DNA of 64,000 bases from an uncultured Pelagimonas sp. (GTDB taxonomy: Bacteria > Pseudomonadota > Alphaproteobacteria > Rhodobacterales > Rhodobacteraceae). The notes beneath the pieces were generated by a model, which was not told the origin of the DNA, searched no databases, and worked only from the letters and a program-made list of their open reading frames with translations. How positions within the stretch are numbered: position 1 is the stretch's first letter; every line of letters starts with the position of its first letter. Where the stretch lies: contig NZ_CANMKO010000008.1 in the NCBI RefSeq assembly GCF_947498515.1, forward strand, positions 223,098 through 287,097, in the 5' to 3' direction. Positions 36,675 through 45,993 of the stretch are shown here, one piece after another. A program made the translations under genes and the position numbers.

Positions 36675-38147
36675 TCAAGCCTCCTCGACGGGAGAGATCC
36701 CGCCCATGCAAATGTATTTCGTTTCCATAAACTCATCGAGTCCATGACGGGCACCTTCGCGGCCCAGACCAGACGATTTGACCCCGCCGAACGGGGCCTC
36801 GGCGGTAGAGATATGGCCGGTGTTCACACCCACCATCCCGTATTCCAATGCCTCAGACACCCGCCAAACACGGGAAATGTCACGGCTATAGAAATAGGAC
36901 GCCAGACCGAATTCCGTGGCGTTGGCGGCATCAACGACGTCTGCCTCTGTCTGGAAAGCAAAAAGCGGCGCAACAGGGCCAAATGTCTCTTCGGTTGCCA
37001 CCGCCATGTCATTGGTCACATTTGTTAGAACCGTTGGTTCAAAAAACGTGCCCCCTAATTCATGGGGCCGACCACCTAGCGCGACTTCCGCACCTTTGGA
37101 TGTTGCGTCAGATATGTGTTGGGTCACCTTTTGCACCGCTGCGGCGTTAATCATCGGGCCAAAAACAGTGTCTTTGTCCATGCCAGAGCCCACTTTGAGG
37201 CCCGCCACCTTGGTCGTCAGCTTGTCCGCAAAGGCATCATAGACACCCGCCTGAACATAGATGCGATTGGCACAGACACAGGTCTGGCCGTTGTTGCGAA
37301 ACTTGGACACAATCGCACCATCCACAGCGGCATCGAGATCTGCATCGTCAAACACGATAAAGGGCGCGTTGCCGCCAAGCTCCAACCCAAGTTTTTTGAT
37401 CGTCGGGGCACATTGCGCATAAAGCTTTGACCCGACGCCCGTTGAGCCCGTGAACGTTAGTTTGCGCACAACCGGACTGCTTGTCAGCGCGCCACCAATC
37501 GAGGCCGCATTGCCCGTCACAACAGAGAAGAGCCCCGGCGGAAGCCCGGCCTCTTCGGCCAATAGTGCCATTGCGATAGCGGAAAACGGCGTGAGCTCGG
37601 ACGGCTTTAACACCATTGCGCATCCGGCGGCAAAGGCGGGCGCTGCTTTGCGGGTGATCATCGCGTTCGGAAAGTTCCAAGGCGTGATCGCCGCCGTGAC
37701 CCCAATGGGCTGTTTGACGGTGAGAAGACGTTTGTCAGCTGTGCTCGCCGGGGTGATATCCCCATACGCGCGCCGCGCCTCTTGGGAAAACCACTCGATG
37801 AAGGACGCACCATAAGCGATTTCGCCGCGCGCTTCGGTCAGAGGTTTGCCTTGCTCTGCGGTCAAGATCGTTGCCAAATCCGCTTGGTTTGCCATCATCA
37901 GATCATACCAGCGGCGCAGCACGTCGCCGCGCTCTTTGGCGGTGCGCTTGGCCCAGGCCGTTTGAGCCTCTTGGGCGGCCGCAATCGCCTCGTGCGCTTC
38001 TGAAGCACCGAGATCGGGCACATAGCCCAACACTTCGTCGGTTGCTGGATTGCTCACCGCGATGCCGGTGCCATTCGCGGCAACCCACCGGCCGCCAACC
38101 AAGGCTGCTTGGCGCAGCAGGTCAGTGTTATTCAATGCCAAATTCAT
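36675..38147 (-). CDS. NAD(P)-dependent succinate-semialdehyde dehydrogenase
   Basis: A 490-aa aldehyde dehydrogenase of the GabD/Sad type. Catalytic Glu in LELGGNAPF and Cys in NNGQTCVCANR are present. As the aldolase of the pathway releases succinic semialdehyde, this gene would complete conversion to succinate. It overlaps the dioxygenase gene upstream by four bases and precedes hpaG by two. Confidence 0.88.
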   Translation of the reverse strand: MNLALNNTDLLRQAALVGGRWVAANGTGIAVSNPATDEVLGYVPDLGASEAHEAIAAAQEAQTAWAKRTAKERGDVLRRWYDLMMANQADLATILTAEQGKPLTEARGEIAYGASFIEWFSQEARRAYGDITPASTADKRLLTVKQPIGVTAAITPWNFPNAMITRKAAPAFAAGCAMVLKPSELTPFSAIAMALLAEEAGLPPGLFSVVTGNAASIGGALTSSPVVRKLTFTGSTGVGSKLYAQCAPTIKKLGLELGGNAPFIVFDDADLDAAVDGAIVSKFRNNGQTCVCANRIYVQAGVYDAFADKLTTKVAGLKVGSGMDKDTVFGPMINAAAVQKVTQHISDATSKGAEVALGGRPHELGGTFFEPTVLTNVTNDMAVATEETFGPVAPLFAFQTEADVVDAANATEFGLASYFYSRDISRVWRVSEALEYGMVGVNTGHISTAEAPFGGVKSSGLGREGARHGLDEFMETKYICMGGISPVEEA

Positions 38148-39127
38148 GGTGCGATAATCGGGCTTGCTTGGATGTCTGAGTCTTTCGTATCGACACCCAC
38201 GAAGGTCGTTCCATGCTTAAACCAGCTTTCCGGTGCAGGTGCGCCCCACAGGGTCTGCCGCTGGGGGTCCTTTAGGTCCCATTTGATCGGCTCAAGATCA
38301 GGATCAACCGTCTGATAATCGGAGCAATAGATTTCAATCCGGTGCCCGTCAGGATCAAGTATATAAAGGAAGAACGCATTAGAAATGCCGTGCCGCCCGG
38401 GGCCGCGTTCGATGTTGCTGACGTAGCCGCTCGTTGCCATTAGGTCGAGCAGATCGATGATGTTCAGCGGAGTCGGCACCCAGAACGCAACATGGTGCAT
38501 GCGTGGCCCGGTGCCATTGGTGAAGGCCATATCGTGCACGCCGCCCTTGCGGTGCATCCACGCGGCCCAAAGTTTTTTACTATCTTCATCTTCGGTGTAT
38601 TCGGTGACGCGGAAACCAAAGTCGGAATAGAATGCGACGGACGCATCGACGTCATGGCTAAAGCAGTTGAAGTGATCGATCCGGAGCGGTTTCACACCGC
38701 GATAAAGCGCGTATTTCTGATGGATCGGCTCAAGCCTGTCCATCTTGTGGTAAAACTCCAGCGGGATGCCCATGTTGTCAGACGTCAAAAGCGTTTTGCC
38801 TTGATAGGCACGGGTCACCCATGATGTAGGGCGCCCTTTGCTTTTGAAATACGCCTCGGCCTTGTCCAAATCGTCTTCGTCGAACGTCTTGAACCCCATG
38901 ACTTCGACAGTGCCGGGTTGATCGGACTTTTGCAGAATAATGCAGTGATGGCCGCGTTCTTCCATCGCGCGCAAATAGATGTGGCTGTCGGTTTCATCGG
39001 TTACCTGAAGGCCAAGTATCTCTGTGTAGAACGTCTTTGACGCCGCGAGGTCTTGGACGTTCAGACACACGTGGCTAAGGCGGATCGTATTGAAATCGGG
39101 GTAAAGGTTTGGTGCGGGGACGGGCAT
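38144..39127 (-). CDS. VOC-type extradiol dioxygenase, homoprotocatechuate 2,3-dioxygenase-like
   Basis: A 327-aa type I (vicinal oxygen chelate) ring-cleavage dioxygenase. Two VOC modules span about 14-130 and 148-272. Predicted iron ligands are His152 (IDHFNCFSHD), His212 (MHHVAFWV) and Glu265 (HRIEIYCSD), with active-site His198 and His246 spaced as in Brevibacterium homoprotocatechuate dioxygenase. It lies between a LigB-type dioxygenase and the semialdehyde dehydrogenase. It may cleave homoprotocatechuate too, or a related catechol. Confidence 0.87.
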   Translation of the reverse strand: MPVPAPNLYPDFNTIRLSHVCLNVQDLAASKTFYTEILGLQVTDETDSHIYLRAMEERGHHCIILQKSDQPGTVEVMGFKTFDEDDLDKAEAYFKSKGRPTSWVTRAYQGKTLLTSDNMGIPLEFYHKMDRLEPIHQKYALYRGVKPLRIDHFNCFSHDVDASVAFYSDFGFRVTEYTEDEDSKKLWAAWMHRKGGVHDMAFTNGTGPRMHHVAFWVPTPLNIIDLLDLMATSGYVSNIERGPGRHGISNAFFLYILDPDGHRIEIYCSDYQTVDPDLEPIKWDLKDPQRQTLWGAPAPESWFKHGTTFVGVDTKDSDIQASPIIAP

Positions 39128-39136
39128 CAGAGCCTC

Positions 39137-39994
39137 CTATTGAACGGGAAAGATGACGTTGGTCTGCCCGGTTCCGGACGACGGAAAATACTCAGTCACA
39201 ACTTCGCATTTCGCATCATATTGGTCCCAGCCCAGCGCACCATAAAGCATGGCTGTGTCATGCATCGATCCTTCGCCACAGCAATATTCAGCATATTCCG
39301 GCAGCATTTTGAGGAACGTCACGTGATCACCGCGCCGCCACATGTCCAGCACGTGCAAATCCATTTGGCGGTTAAACTCGGAACTGATCGTGAATGTGCC
39401 GTTGTTAGCGGCATAGTCTTTGTTCGGCCAGATTTTGTGCGACAGCGATCCCGACGCGACGAGAAGGACTTTGCTATCGGATGCCTCAACCGCCGCACGG
39501 ATCGCCTCACCAACAATGCGGCTTTCGTCATGGCCATGCACCGTGCACCACGCCGCAACCGACACAACCTTCATGTCATGGGCGCGCGACATGAACCGCA
39601 TCGGAACCAGTGTACCATATTCCAACTCAAGTGAGTCCAGATGGTGGGCCAAGGTGTAGGCACCGCGATCGGACGCCTCCTTGGCGATCGCGTCCCCCAA
39701 TTCCGGATTGCCCGCGTATTCATAGGGCATGTTCTGGATAAACTGCGGGAATTCGTTTGAGGTGAATAGACCCTCAAAGCGGCTGTTGGCGTTGATATGA
39801 AAGCCGGCGTTGATGACCCAGTGCGTGTCACAGACCACAATCGTATCTGCGCCAAGCTCCTTTGCGCGGCGGGCAATTTCGAAATGCCCGTCAATGGCTT
39901 GCTGGCGCTTGCCTTTCACAGGGCCATCCTGTTCGGACATCAACATGGTCGGCACATGTGTGCATTTGGCGGCGAGTACGATCTTTCCCATCAC
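39137..39994 (-). CDS. hpaD: LigB-type 3,4-dihydroxyphenylacetate 2,3-dioxygenase
   Basis: A 285-aa type III extradiol dioxygenase related to E. coli HpaD/HpcB. KCTHVPTM near residue 11, VVCDTHWVINAGFHIN about 53-68, and YEYAGNPELG are shared family blocks with metal-ligand histidines. It cleaves the ring of 3,4-dihydroxyphenylacetate between C2 and C3. It overlaps hpaE by four bases. Confidence 0.92.
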   Translation of the reverse strand: MMGKIVLAAKCTHVPTMLMSEQDGPVKGKRQQAIDGHFEIARRAKELGADTIVVCDTHWVINAGFHINANSRFEGLFTSNEFPQFIQNMPYEYAGNPELGDAIAKEASDRGAYTLAHHLDSLELEYGTLVPMRFMSRAHDMKVVSVAAWCTVHGHDESRIVGEAIRAAVEASDSKVLLVASGSLSHKIWPNKDYAANNGTFTISSEFNRQMDLHVLDMWRRGDHVTFLKMLPEYAEYCCGEGSMHDTAMLYGALGWDQYDAKCEVVTEYFPSSGTGQTNVIFPVQ

Positions 39995-41502
39995 ATCGCT
40001 CCTAGTTTGGTGATCTTATGTTGCCCGGTGGCAAAACCGATGTGCTTTTGCTCCATGTAGAACTCGAAAGACCAATCACCGCCATCGCGACCGATACCGC
40101 TGGCCTTAACGCCGCCAAAGGGCGTCGGAAGGTGACGCACGTTTTCAGAGTTCACCCAGATCATCCCCGCTTCAAGCTTGTCGGTGAAACGAAGCGCTCG
40201 GGTCAGATCATTGGTCCAAACATATCCGGTCAAGCCATAGGGAATGTCATTGGCGATTTGCAAAGCCTCTTCTTCCGTCGAGAACGGTATCGATGTCAGC
40301 ACAGGGCCAAAAATTTCCTCCTGAGCGATGCGCATTTGGTTGTTGGCCTGCGTGAAAAGCGTCGGACGCACGAAATAGCCTTCGTCGCCGACAGTAACAC
40401 CGCCCGCGGCAACCGTCGCGCCGTCTTCCTTTGCGATGTCAAAATAGCTTGTGACCTTGTTGAAATGCTCCTCGGTCACAAGCGGGCCGATCTCGGTCGC
40501 GGGGTCGAGAGGATGGCCGACCTTAATGTTGTTGACCCGCGCGATCAGCTTGGCTTCAAACTCTTCGCGAATGGTTTCTTGTACCAACAGCCGCGAAGAC
40601 GAGGTACAGCGTTCGCCGTTGATCGAATAGATCATGAAGATTGCCGCATCCAAGGCGCGGTCCAGATCAGCATCGTCAAACACGATTACCGGGTTCTTTC
40701 CCCCCAGCTCGAGATGGTTACGCTTGAGCGTATCCGCCCCCTGTTTAGTGATGAGACTACCGGTGCGGCTTTCGCCAACAAAGGCGATGGCTTTGATTTT
40801 TGGATGTTCACAAAGCGCCTTGCCTGCACCTTCGCCAAATCCGTTCACTGTGTTCAAAACACCCGGTGGCAGACCGGCCTCTTCGGCGATCTCGACCAAC
40901 AGACGCGCCGTCAACGGCGAGGCCTCGGCGGGTTTGTGGACAACCGTGCACCCGGCGGCCAGCGCCGGAGCGATCTTCCAGGTCGATAGCATAAAGGGCG
41001 TATTCCACGGCGTAATGACACCAACAGGCCCAATCGGCACACGGGTTGTGATGTTCATCAAGGTCGGTGATTTCAGATGCTGCCCGTCGCGGGCCTGCAC
41101 GACTTGATCTGCAAAATAGCGAAAGTTTTCGGCCCCACGAAGCGCGGCTTTTGACATAAATTTATACGCCTGCCCCGTATCCCAACACTCACAAAGCGCG
41201 ATTTCCTCAGCGCGGGCTTCGATGCCCTCCGCAATACGGATCATGATTTTCTTGCGGTCCAACGCAGGGATATCACGCCAAGCCGCAAAGGCATCGTGAG
41301 CCGCATCAGCCGCAGCGCCAATATCGGTTGCGGTCCCATGCGCGACATCACAGATCAGCGATTTATCAACCGGCGAGGTGTTCTGGAACGCGCCAGCAGC
41401 GCCAACCACATCCTTGCCCCCGACCCGGTTCAAAATGCCCGTTTCTCGGAAGCGCGACAGGTATCCATCCAGCTTTGCGATGTTTTCATCAAGTATGCTC
41501 AT
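39991..41502 (-). CDS. hpaE: 5-carboxymethyl-2-hydroxymuconate semialdehyde dehydrogenase
   Basis: A 503-aa NAD-dependent aldehyde dehydrogenase; catalytic Glu in LELGGKNPV and Cys in INGERCTSSSRL. It oxidises the ring-cleavage semialdehyde. Four-base overlaps with hpaF upstream and hpaD downstream place it in the operon. Confidence 0.92.
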   Translation of the reverse strand: MSILDENIAKLDGYLSRFRETGILNRVGGKDVVGAAGAFQNTSPVDKSLICDVAHGTATDIGAAADAAHDAFAAWRDIPALDRKKIMIRIAEGIEARAEEIALCECWDTGQAYKFMSKAALRGAENFRYFADQVVQARDGQHLKSPTLMNITTRVPIGPVGVITPWNTPFMLSTWKIAPALAAGCTVVHKPAEASPLTARLLVEIAEEAGLPPGVLNTVNGFGEGAGKALCEHPKIKAIAFVGESRTGSLITKQGADTLKRNHLELGGKNPVIVFDDADLDRALDAAIFMIYSINGERCTSSSRLLVQETIREEFEAKLIARVNNIKVGHPLDPATEIGPLVTEEHFNKVTSYFDIAKEDGATVAAGGVTVGDEGYFVRPTLFTQANNQMRIAQEEIFGPVLTSIPFSTEEEALQIANDIPYGLTGYVWTNDLTRALRFTDKLEAGMIWVNSENVRHLPTPFGGVKASGIGRDGGDWSFEFYMEQKHIGFATGQHKITKLGAM

Positions 41503-41888
41503 GACAAGTCCTCCAGATGGTCACGGACGTTTCCGAATTTTGGTGAAAGGTCAGCATCGATGTCGCGCATCTCGGCTGACAGAGCGATGGAATGGGTGCC
41601 CATCGCGGGAGCCATGAAATCCTTGAGGGCCGTAAAGACCCGCGTGATGGCGTCTTTTTTGACGTCAACCGGGCGACCCTCACGAAGGCGCACACTCAGA
41701 TCGATAAAGCCATGCTTGGGGTCGCCATCTGCCATCGCCACATAATCGACCCGCGTTGCACGCACGCGAATGCCCGCCGTTGGAAAGGTTTCGATTTGCG
41801 CCGCCGTAGCACGGATCACCTCGCACAACGCGCCCATGTCCACGACCTCCTCAAGATTGGCCGAATAATCGATCTGAAAGTGTGGCAT
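41499..41888 (-). CDS. hpaF: 5-carboxymethyl-2-hydroxymuconate delta-isomerase
   Basis: A 129-aa tautomerase-like enzyme isomerising 5-carboxymethyl-2-hydroxymuconate. It begins MPHFQIDYSAN, so processing exposes the catalytic Pro1. Length fits the family. It is first in the eight-gene operon and divergent from hpaR. Confidence 0.92.
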   Translation of the reverse strand: MPHFQIDYSANLEEVVDMGALCEVIRATAAQIETFPTAGIRVRATRVDYVAMADGDPKHGFIDLSVRLREGRPVDVKKDAITRVFTALKDFMAPAMGTHSIALSAEMRDIDADLSPKFGNVRDHLEDLS

Positions 41889-41904
41889 ACACCCCTCCCC
41901 TAAA

Positions 41905-41940
41905 TATTTTAATTGTCATAGCAATTATTGCTTTAATAAT
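41905..41940. promoter_or_regulatory. AT-rich overlapping palindromes between hpaF and hpaR
   Basis: AGCAATTATTGCT (41920-41932) is a perfect palindrome overlapped by AATTG..CAATT (41911-41926) and TTATT..AATAA. This AT-rich block stands out from its GC-rich surroundings, between the divergent operon and regulator. It is the likely HpaR operator and promoter region. Confidence 0.65.
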
Positions 41941-42014
41941 TAGTTTCTCGACCGGTTGTCAAGGTGCATGTTGTGGTGCAAGTCAAAGACATCGACTCTC
42001 TTGAGGCCCACACA

Positions 42015-42455
42015 ATGAAAACGCTCCCTACGACCGCGCGCTCCCTCCCCATTGCTCTCATTCGTGCCCGTGAAGGTGTCATGTCCCCCATCCGGGATAT
42101 GCTGTCCGAAACAGGAATCACGGAACAACAGTGGCGGATCTTGCGCATATTGGCAGAATACGGGCGTACCGACAGCAAGACGGTCGCGGACCGCTCTAGC
42201 CTCTTGTTTTCGAGCCTGACCCGTATTGCCGCCACCTTGCGGGAAAAAGGCCTTATTACCCAAACCCGAGATCACGAAGACCGCCGACGCCAGTTCATCG
42301 AGATCACACCAGAAGGTCAGCGCTTGATCGATGATCACGCATCTCAGGCGGCTCAGATTGTTGCGGGTTTCAAGGAAACGCTGGGCGAGGAAAACTACGA
42401 AACCTTGCTTGACCTCTTGGCAATGCTAGACCCCAACGCCAAGCCTAAACCCTGA
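42015..42455 (+). CDS. hpaR: MarR-family repressor of the homoprotocatechuate operon
   Basis: A 146-aa winged-helix regulator. ARSLPIALIRAREGVM and the LLFSSLTRIAATLREKGLI wing region match HpaR of the 4-hydroxyphenylacetate pathway. It probably represses hpa transcription and releases on binding the aromatic substrate. Start chosen at 42015 where GAGG lies eight bases before; an upstream in-frame ATG is possible. Confidence 0.88.
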   Translation: MKTLPTTARSLPIALIRAREGVMSPIRDMLSETGITEQQWRILRILAEYGRTDSKTVADRSSLLFSSLTRIAATLREKGLITQTRDHEDRRRQFIEITPEGQRLIDDHASQAAQIVAGFKETLGEENYETLLDLLAMLDPNAKPKP

Positions 42456-42621
42456 TCACGCCACCCGCAGGCCAACCACCGAACACGCCCAAGGCCTTGT
42501 TCGCACATTCATTTTAACAATACGACACGCAAGGCGGCGGGCTGCACCCGCCCCCTCGCATCACAAAGCGGCCCCTATAGTCGTCAACGCTATTTCCCGA
42601 TGGGTTTCCATCAAGCGCGCA

Positions 42622-43575
42622 TCACTTGCCGTTTTCGAGTTCCAACCGCTTGACGGCGCGGCTGCGCAGCCCCGCAACATCCTTCAAAATTGCGTCAGAG
42701 TTCACGAACACATTCGGGTCCCCTGCTTCGCGGCGTTCTAGAATCTGACGGTTTTCATCCAAATTCGCCGAAAAGCCATGCGTGGTTAGATGAGCCTCAA
42801 CTCTTTGGTCCTTCGCCTCGACAAGCGCGCGGACCCGATCCACACTTTCAATATAGGACTCAACCTGGGCCGGGCCATCGATCGCGTTTAGGCCAAGACC
42901 ACCGATTGTAATGGCGCGGTGGATGTTTTCACCATCTTTGACGTCATAGAGAAAAGAAGCGGTGCCCCATGTGTGGCCCGGCGTCTCAATGATACCGATT
43001 TCCATGCCGCCCAGTTTGATTGTGTCACCATCTTTTGCAACAATTTCCGGTGCGATCATGTCCCACTTGCGGCGACCCTCGGATTTTGCGGCGGATTCTA
43101 TCGCCTCATCCCAGCCACCTTGTGTCATTACAAACTTGGCATTGGGCAAAAGTGGCTTGAGATCTGCGGCACCGCCCGCGTGGTCAAAGTGACCGTGTGT
43201 GATCAAAACATATTTGATGTCGGACATATCAACACCAACCGATTGGATGTTGTCGATCAACTGTTGGGTGAACGGACCATAAAGCGTGTCGATGAGGATC
43301 ACGCCATCATCGGTGTGCACCAACCAAGCCGACACCCAGCAAATCCCCACATAATCGACATTTTCGAAGGGCTTCCACGGTTCAACCTTCTGTGCGGATG
43401 GCGTGTTCAGCCACTTACCCAAATCCATGGGCATCTTTCCGGTTTTTCCGAATTCAATAAACTTCCCAAGAATGGGCACCGAGGGGCACCCGTCGAACAA
43501 TTCAGCCGACGCCGGTGCCGCGGTCGCCAGACCAACGGCGATCAATCCTGCCTTCGTCAGTTTCTTGAAACCCAT
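42622..43575 (-). CDS. Exported metallo-beta-lactamase-fold hydrolase
   Basis: A 317-aa periplasmic protein: signal peptide residues 1-24 (APASA), metal-binding THGHFDHAGG, downstream TPGHTWG and a further His. Overall pattern resembles subclass B3-like hydrolases, but many such proteins act on lactones, esters or sulfates, not beta-lactams. GGGAGCG precedes the ATG. It lies 13 bases past the FAD-oxidoreductase gene, so it probably belongs to the same catabolic unit. Confidence 0.85.
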   Translation of the reverse strand: MGFKKLTKAGLIAVGLATAAPASAELFDGCPSVPILGKFIEFGKTGKMPMDLGKWLNTPSAQKVEPWKPFENVDYVGICWVSAWLVHTDDGVILIDTLYGPFTQQLIDNIQSVGVDMSDIKYVLITHGHFDHAGGAADLKPLLPNAKFVMTQGGWDEAIESAAKSEGRRKWDMIAPEIVAKDGDTIKLGGMEIGIIETPGHTWGTASFLYDVKDGENIHRAITIGGLGLNAIDGPAQVESYIESVDRVRALVEAKDQRVEAHLTTHGFSANLDENRQILERREAGDPNVFVNSDAILKDVAGLRSRAVKRLELENGK

Positions 43576-43621
43576 ATTCTCGCTCCCTGAAGACGCTCTG
43601 CAAATCACTGCAGAACAATGA

Positions 43622-45079
43622 TCATTTTTCCGGAATTAGCTTTCCGGGATTCATGATGTTTTTCGGATCCAGCGCGCGTTTGATGGCGCGCATAACTGCG
43701 AGTTGGCTGGCCTGTTTCAACTTGGCCATCTCGCCCAATTTGCTTTGCCCAATCCCATGCTCGGCGCTGAACGAACCGTTCAACCCGATCAGATGGTCGA
43801 GGACCATTTCCTTGGCGGCTTCCAAAGGCAATAACTCCCAATCCTGACCCTCGGCTGCGGCAAGCGCATAGTGCAGGTTGCCATCGCCAAGATGCCCGAC
43901 CGTCAATGGTTGGAACCCAAGCCGGGCCATCTCGACGTCCATTTTTGAGACAAAGGGTGCGATACGTCCCAATGGCAGCGAGACATCCAGATGGTAAGCA
44001 GGGCCGTTTTCGGTGATGGCCTCCAGAATGGACTCTCGCATTCTCCAAAGATCGGAACGTTGTTGATCCGATTGGGCAACCATCGCGTCCAATATCAGCC
44101 CCTCTTCCATCAGATCTCCAAGCAGCTCCATCACCTCGATCTGCAATCGGATGCTGCCATCTTCGCCTTGCTCTGAATCATTCGGTCGGCTTGACGCGAC
44201 TTCAACCAAAACCCCATTCTCAACATCCCCGTCCAAAGGGCGTCGCGTATCAGGAAAAACCTTGCAGATGACGTCAACTGCCGCCCGCGGCATGAATTCA
44301 AACGCCTCGACCGCATCGCCCGTTTGATCTTGCAGCCGATTGAGAACCTCAATGGCCGCCTCCAAAGACGGCAGCGACAAAAACGCCGTCGCGGTCACTT
44401 TTGGGTTCGGGACAAGCTTGAAAACGGCGGCGGTGATGATCCCCAAAGTGCCCTCCGCTCCGATCAACAAATCCTTGAGATCATAGCCCGTGTTGTCTTT
44501 GCGCAGCCCGCTCAGCGCGTTGATCACGGAACCATCGGGCATGACGGCCTCGATCCCGAGGCAAAGTTCGCGGGTATTTCCATAACGCACGACGTTCGAG
44601 CCACCCGCATTGGTGGACAGGTTGCCGCCGATTGTGCAGCTACCCTTGGCACCAAACATCAGCGGAAAGACCAGATCATGTTCCAGTACATGTTGATGCA
44701 GAACGTCCAAAACCACGCCCGCTTCGACGACCACGGTCCGGCCCACAGGATCAACCGAGCGCACCGCGTTCATTCGCGTCAAAGACAAGATAATGGAGGG
44801 ATGCCCCGCGCGCGGGACACCGCCACCGCACAGGCCGGTTCGGCCACCTTGTGGGACTATGGCGATGTTTTGGGCCGCACAAAGCTTGACGATTTTTGCA
44901 ACATCTTCGGTGGTGGCAGGGCGAACAATAGCCAGTGCCTTTGACTGGTACCGACCTGTCCAGTCCCTGACATACCCCGCAACATCCTCGGGCAATGTCA
45001 GAACATTCTCGCTACCGACAATGTCGCGAACCGCGTCGACAATAGCTGCGCTCATTTGGATGGGGTTTTCGGCAGTCAA
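43622..45079 (-). CDS. FAD-linked 2-hydroxyacid dehydrogenase (GlcD/D2HGDH type)
   Basis: A 485-aa flavoprotein of the FAD-PCMH fold. IVPQGGRTGLCGGG binds FAD, TIGGNLSTNAGG is the second block, and EHGIGQSKLGEMAK with NIMNPGKLIP ends the catalytic domain. It would oxidise a D-2-hydroxyacid to a 2-oxoacid. I use the TTG at 45079 (weak AGGA upstream); the ATG at 45055 is an alternative. Divergent from the GntR gene. Confidence 0.85.
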   Translation of the reverse strand: MTAENPIQMSAAIVDAVRDIVGSENVLTLPEDVAGYVRDWTGRYQSKALAIVRPATTEDVAKIVKLCAAQNIAIVPQGGRTGLCGGGVPRAGHPSIILSLTRMNAVRSVDPVGRTVVVEAGVVLDVLHQHVLEHDLVFPLMFGAKGSCTIGGNLSTNAGGSNVVRYGNTRELCLGIEAVMPDGSVINALSGLRKDNTGYDLKDLLIGAEGTLGIITAAVFKLVPNPKVTATAFLSLPSLEAAIEVLNRLQDQTGDAVEAFEFMPRAAVDVICKVFPDTRRPLDGDVENGVLVEVASSRPNDSEQGEDGSIRLQIEVMELLGDLMEEGLILDAMVAQSDQQRSDLWRMRESILEAITENGPAYHLDVSLPLGRIAPFVSKMDVEMARLGFQPLTVGHLGDGNLHYALAAAEGQDWELLPLEAAKEMVLDHLIGLNGSFSAEHGIGQSKLGEMAKLKQASQLAVMRAIKRALDPKNIMNPGKLIPEK

Positions 45080-45154
45080 ATTCCTAATTCCACTCTGTTT
45101 TTAACGACCGAAAAGTCGTTAGGGGCCTCGTGCTTGCAGAATCTAACATTCTGT

Positions 45155-45191
45155 ATGGTAGTTAACTTGTCAAGTACCATGTAACATGGTA
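45155..45191. promoter_or_regulatory. Three alternating half-sites, GntR operator candidate
   Basis: ATGGTA (45155-45160), TACCAT (45175-45180) and ATGGTA (45186-45191) make two overlapping inverted repeats; the right pair is the perfect 17-base TACCATGTAACATGGTA. They sit between the divergent oxidase and GntR genes and fit a FadR/FCD-type repressor. Confidence 0.7.
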
Positions 45192-45250
45192 GTAAGTGTT
45201 AAACCTTCCGGCACCCAGCGCTTTGTCAGGTAAAAAAGGAGCAGCAACCC

Positions 45251-45934
45251 GTGGAACCGATCAATCATCCGAAATCCCTGATGGAAGTCACTGCGGAACA
45301 GATTCGGAGTGCCATCATCTCTGGTGAGTTACCCTTGGGCTCAAAACTCTCAGAGCAACGCCTTGCCGACACGCTTGGCGTTAGCCGATCTCCGGTGCGC
45401 GATGCCCTTGCTGCGCTGCAAGCCGAAGGGTTGGTCAACATCTCGCCAAAACGGGGGTCCTTTGTCTTTACCCCCGATTTACGAGACGTCGATGAGCTTT
45501 GCGAACACCGCGCCGTATTGGAAACCGCTGCGCTCCGAATGGGGCTAGCCCGCAATTTTGACAGTCTTGTTGAGCGGTTGGAAAAGGCCGTGGAGATGAT
45601 GCAAACCGCGCTCGAGACCTCCGACACCCAAGGATATTCAACTGGAGACCTGCGGTTTCACAAAGCAATCATCGAAGGCTGTGACAACCGCTCCATTGTC
45701 AAAGCTTACAATCACACGATCGGCCCGGTGAAAGCACTTCGAACCCATTTGTTCACAATCATGGACGAAAGCGGAGACCGCTCGATGAGCGAGCATATCG
45801 CAATACTCGAAGCTTGCCATGCCAAGGATGCCGACCTCGCGGCATCGCGTCTGGAAGAGCACATCAGCCATCTTACGGAAGCCTTCCGTTTCAAGCTTTC
45901 TCAGGAAGCCGAACTCAAACGGGCTGCACTATAG
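45251..45934 (+). CDS. GntR-family (FCD) transcriptional regulator
   Basis: A 227-aa regulator with an N-terminal winged helix (LSEQRLADTLGVSRSPVRDAL about 33-53) and a helical FCD effector domain whose His residues (FHKAIIEG, SEHIAILEACHA) bind metal or a carboxylate. GTG start with AAGGAG. It probably controls the flanking 2-hydroxyacid genes on both strands. Confidence 0.9.
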   Translation: MEPINHPKSLMEVTAEQIRSAIISGELPLGSKLSEQRLADTLGVSRSPVRDALAALQAEGLVNISPKRGSFVFTPDLRDVDELCEHRAVLETAALRMGLARNFDSLVERLEKAVEMMQTALETSDTQGYSTGDLRFHKAIIEGCDNRSIVKAYNHTIGPVKALRTHLFTIMDESGDRSMSEHIAILEACHAKDADLAASRLEEHISHLTEAFRFKLSQEAELKRAAL

Positions 45935-45993
45935 TCCCAACTTTTAGACCCATATCGCCTGCAGATTGGCGACCCACACCAAAGGATGACGAC

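Noticed and set aside
42531..42552. GGCGGG/CCCGCC hairpin as terminator of hpaR
   Set aside because: No T-run and 75 bases past the stop; not convincing.
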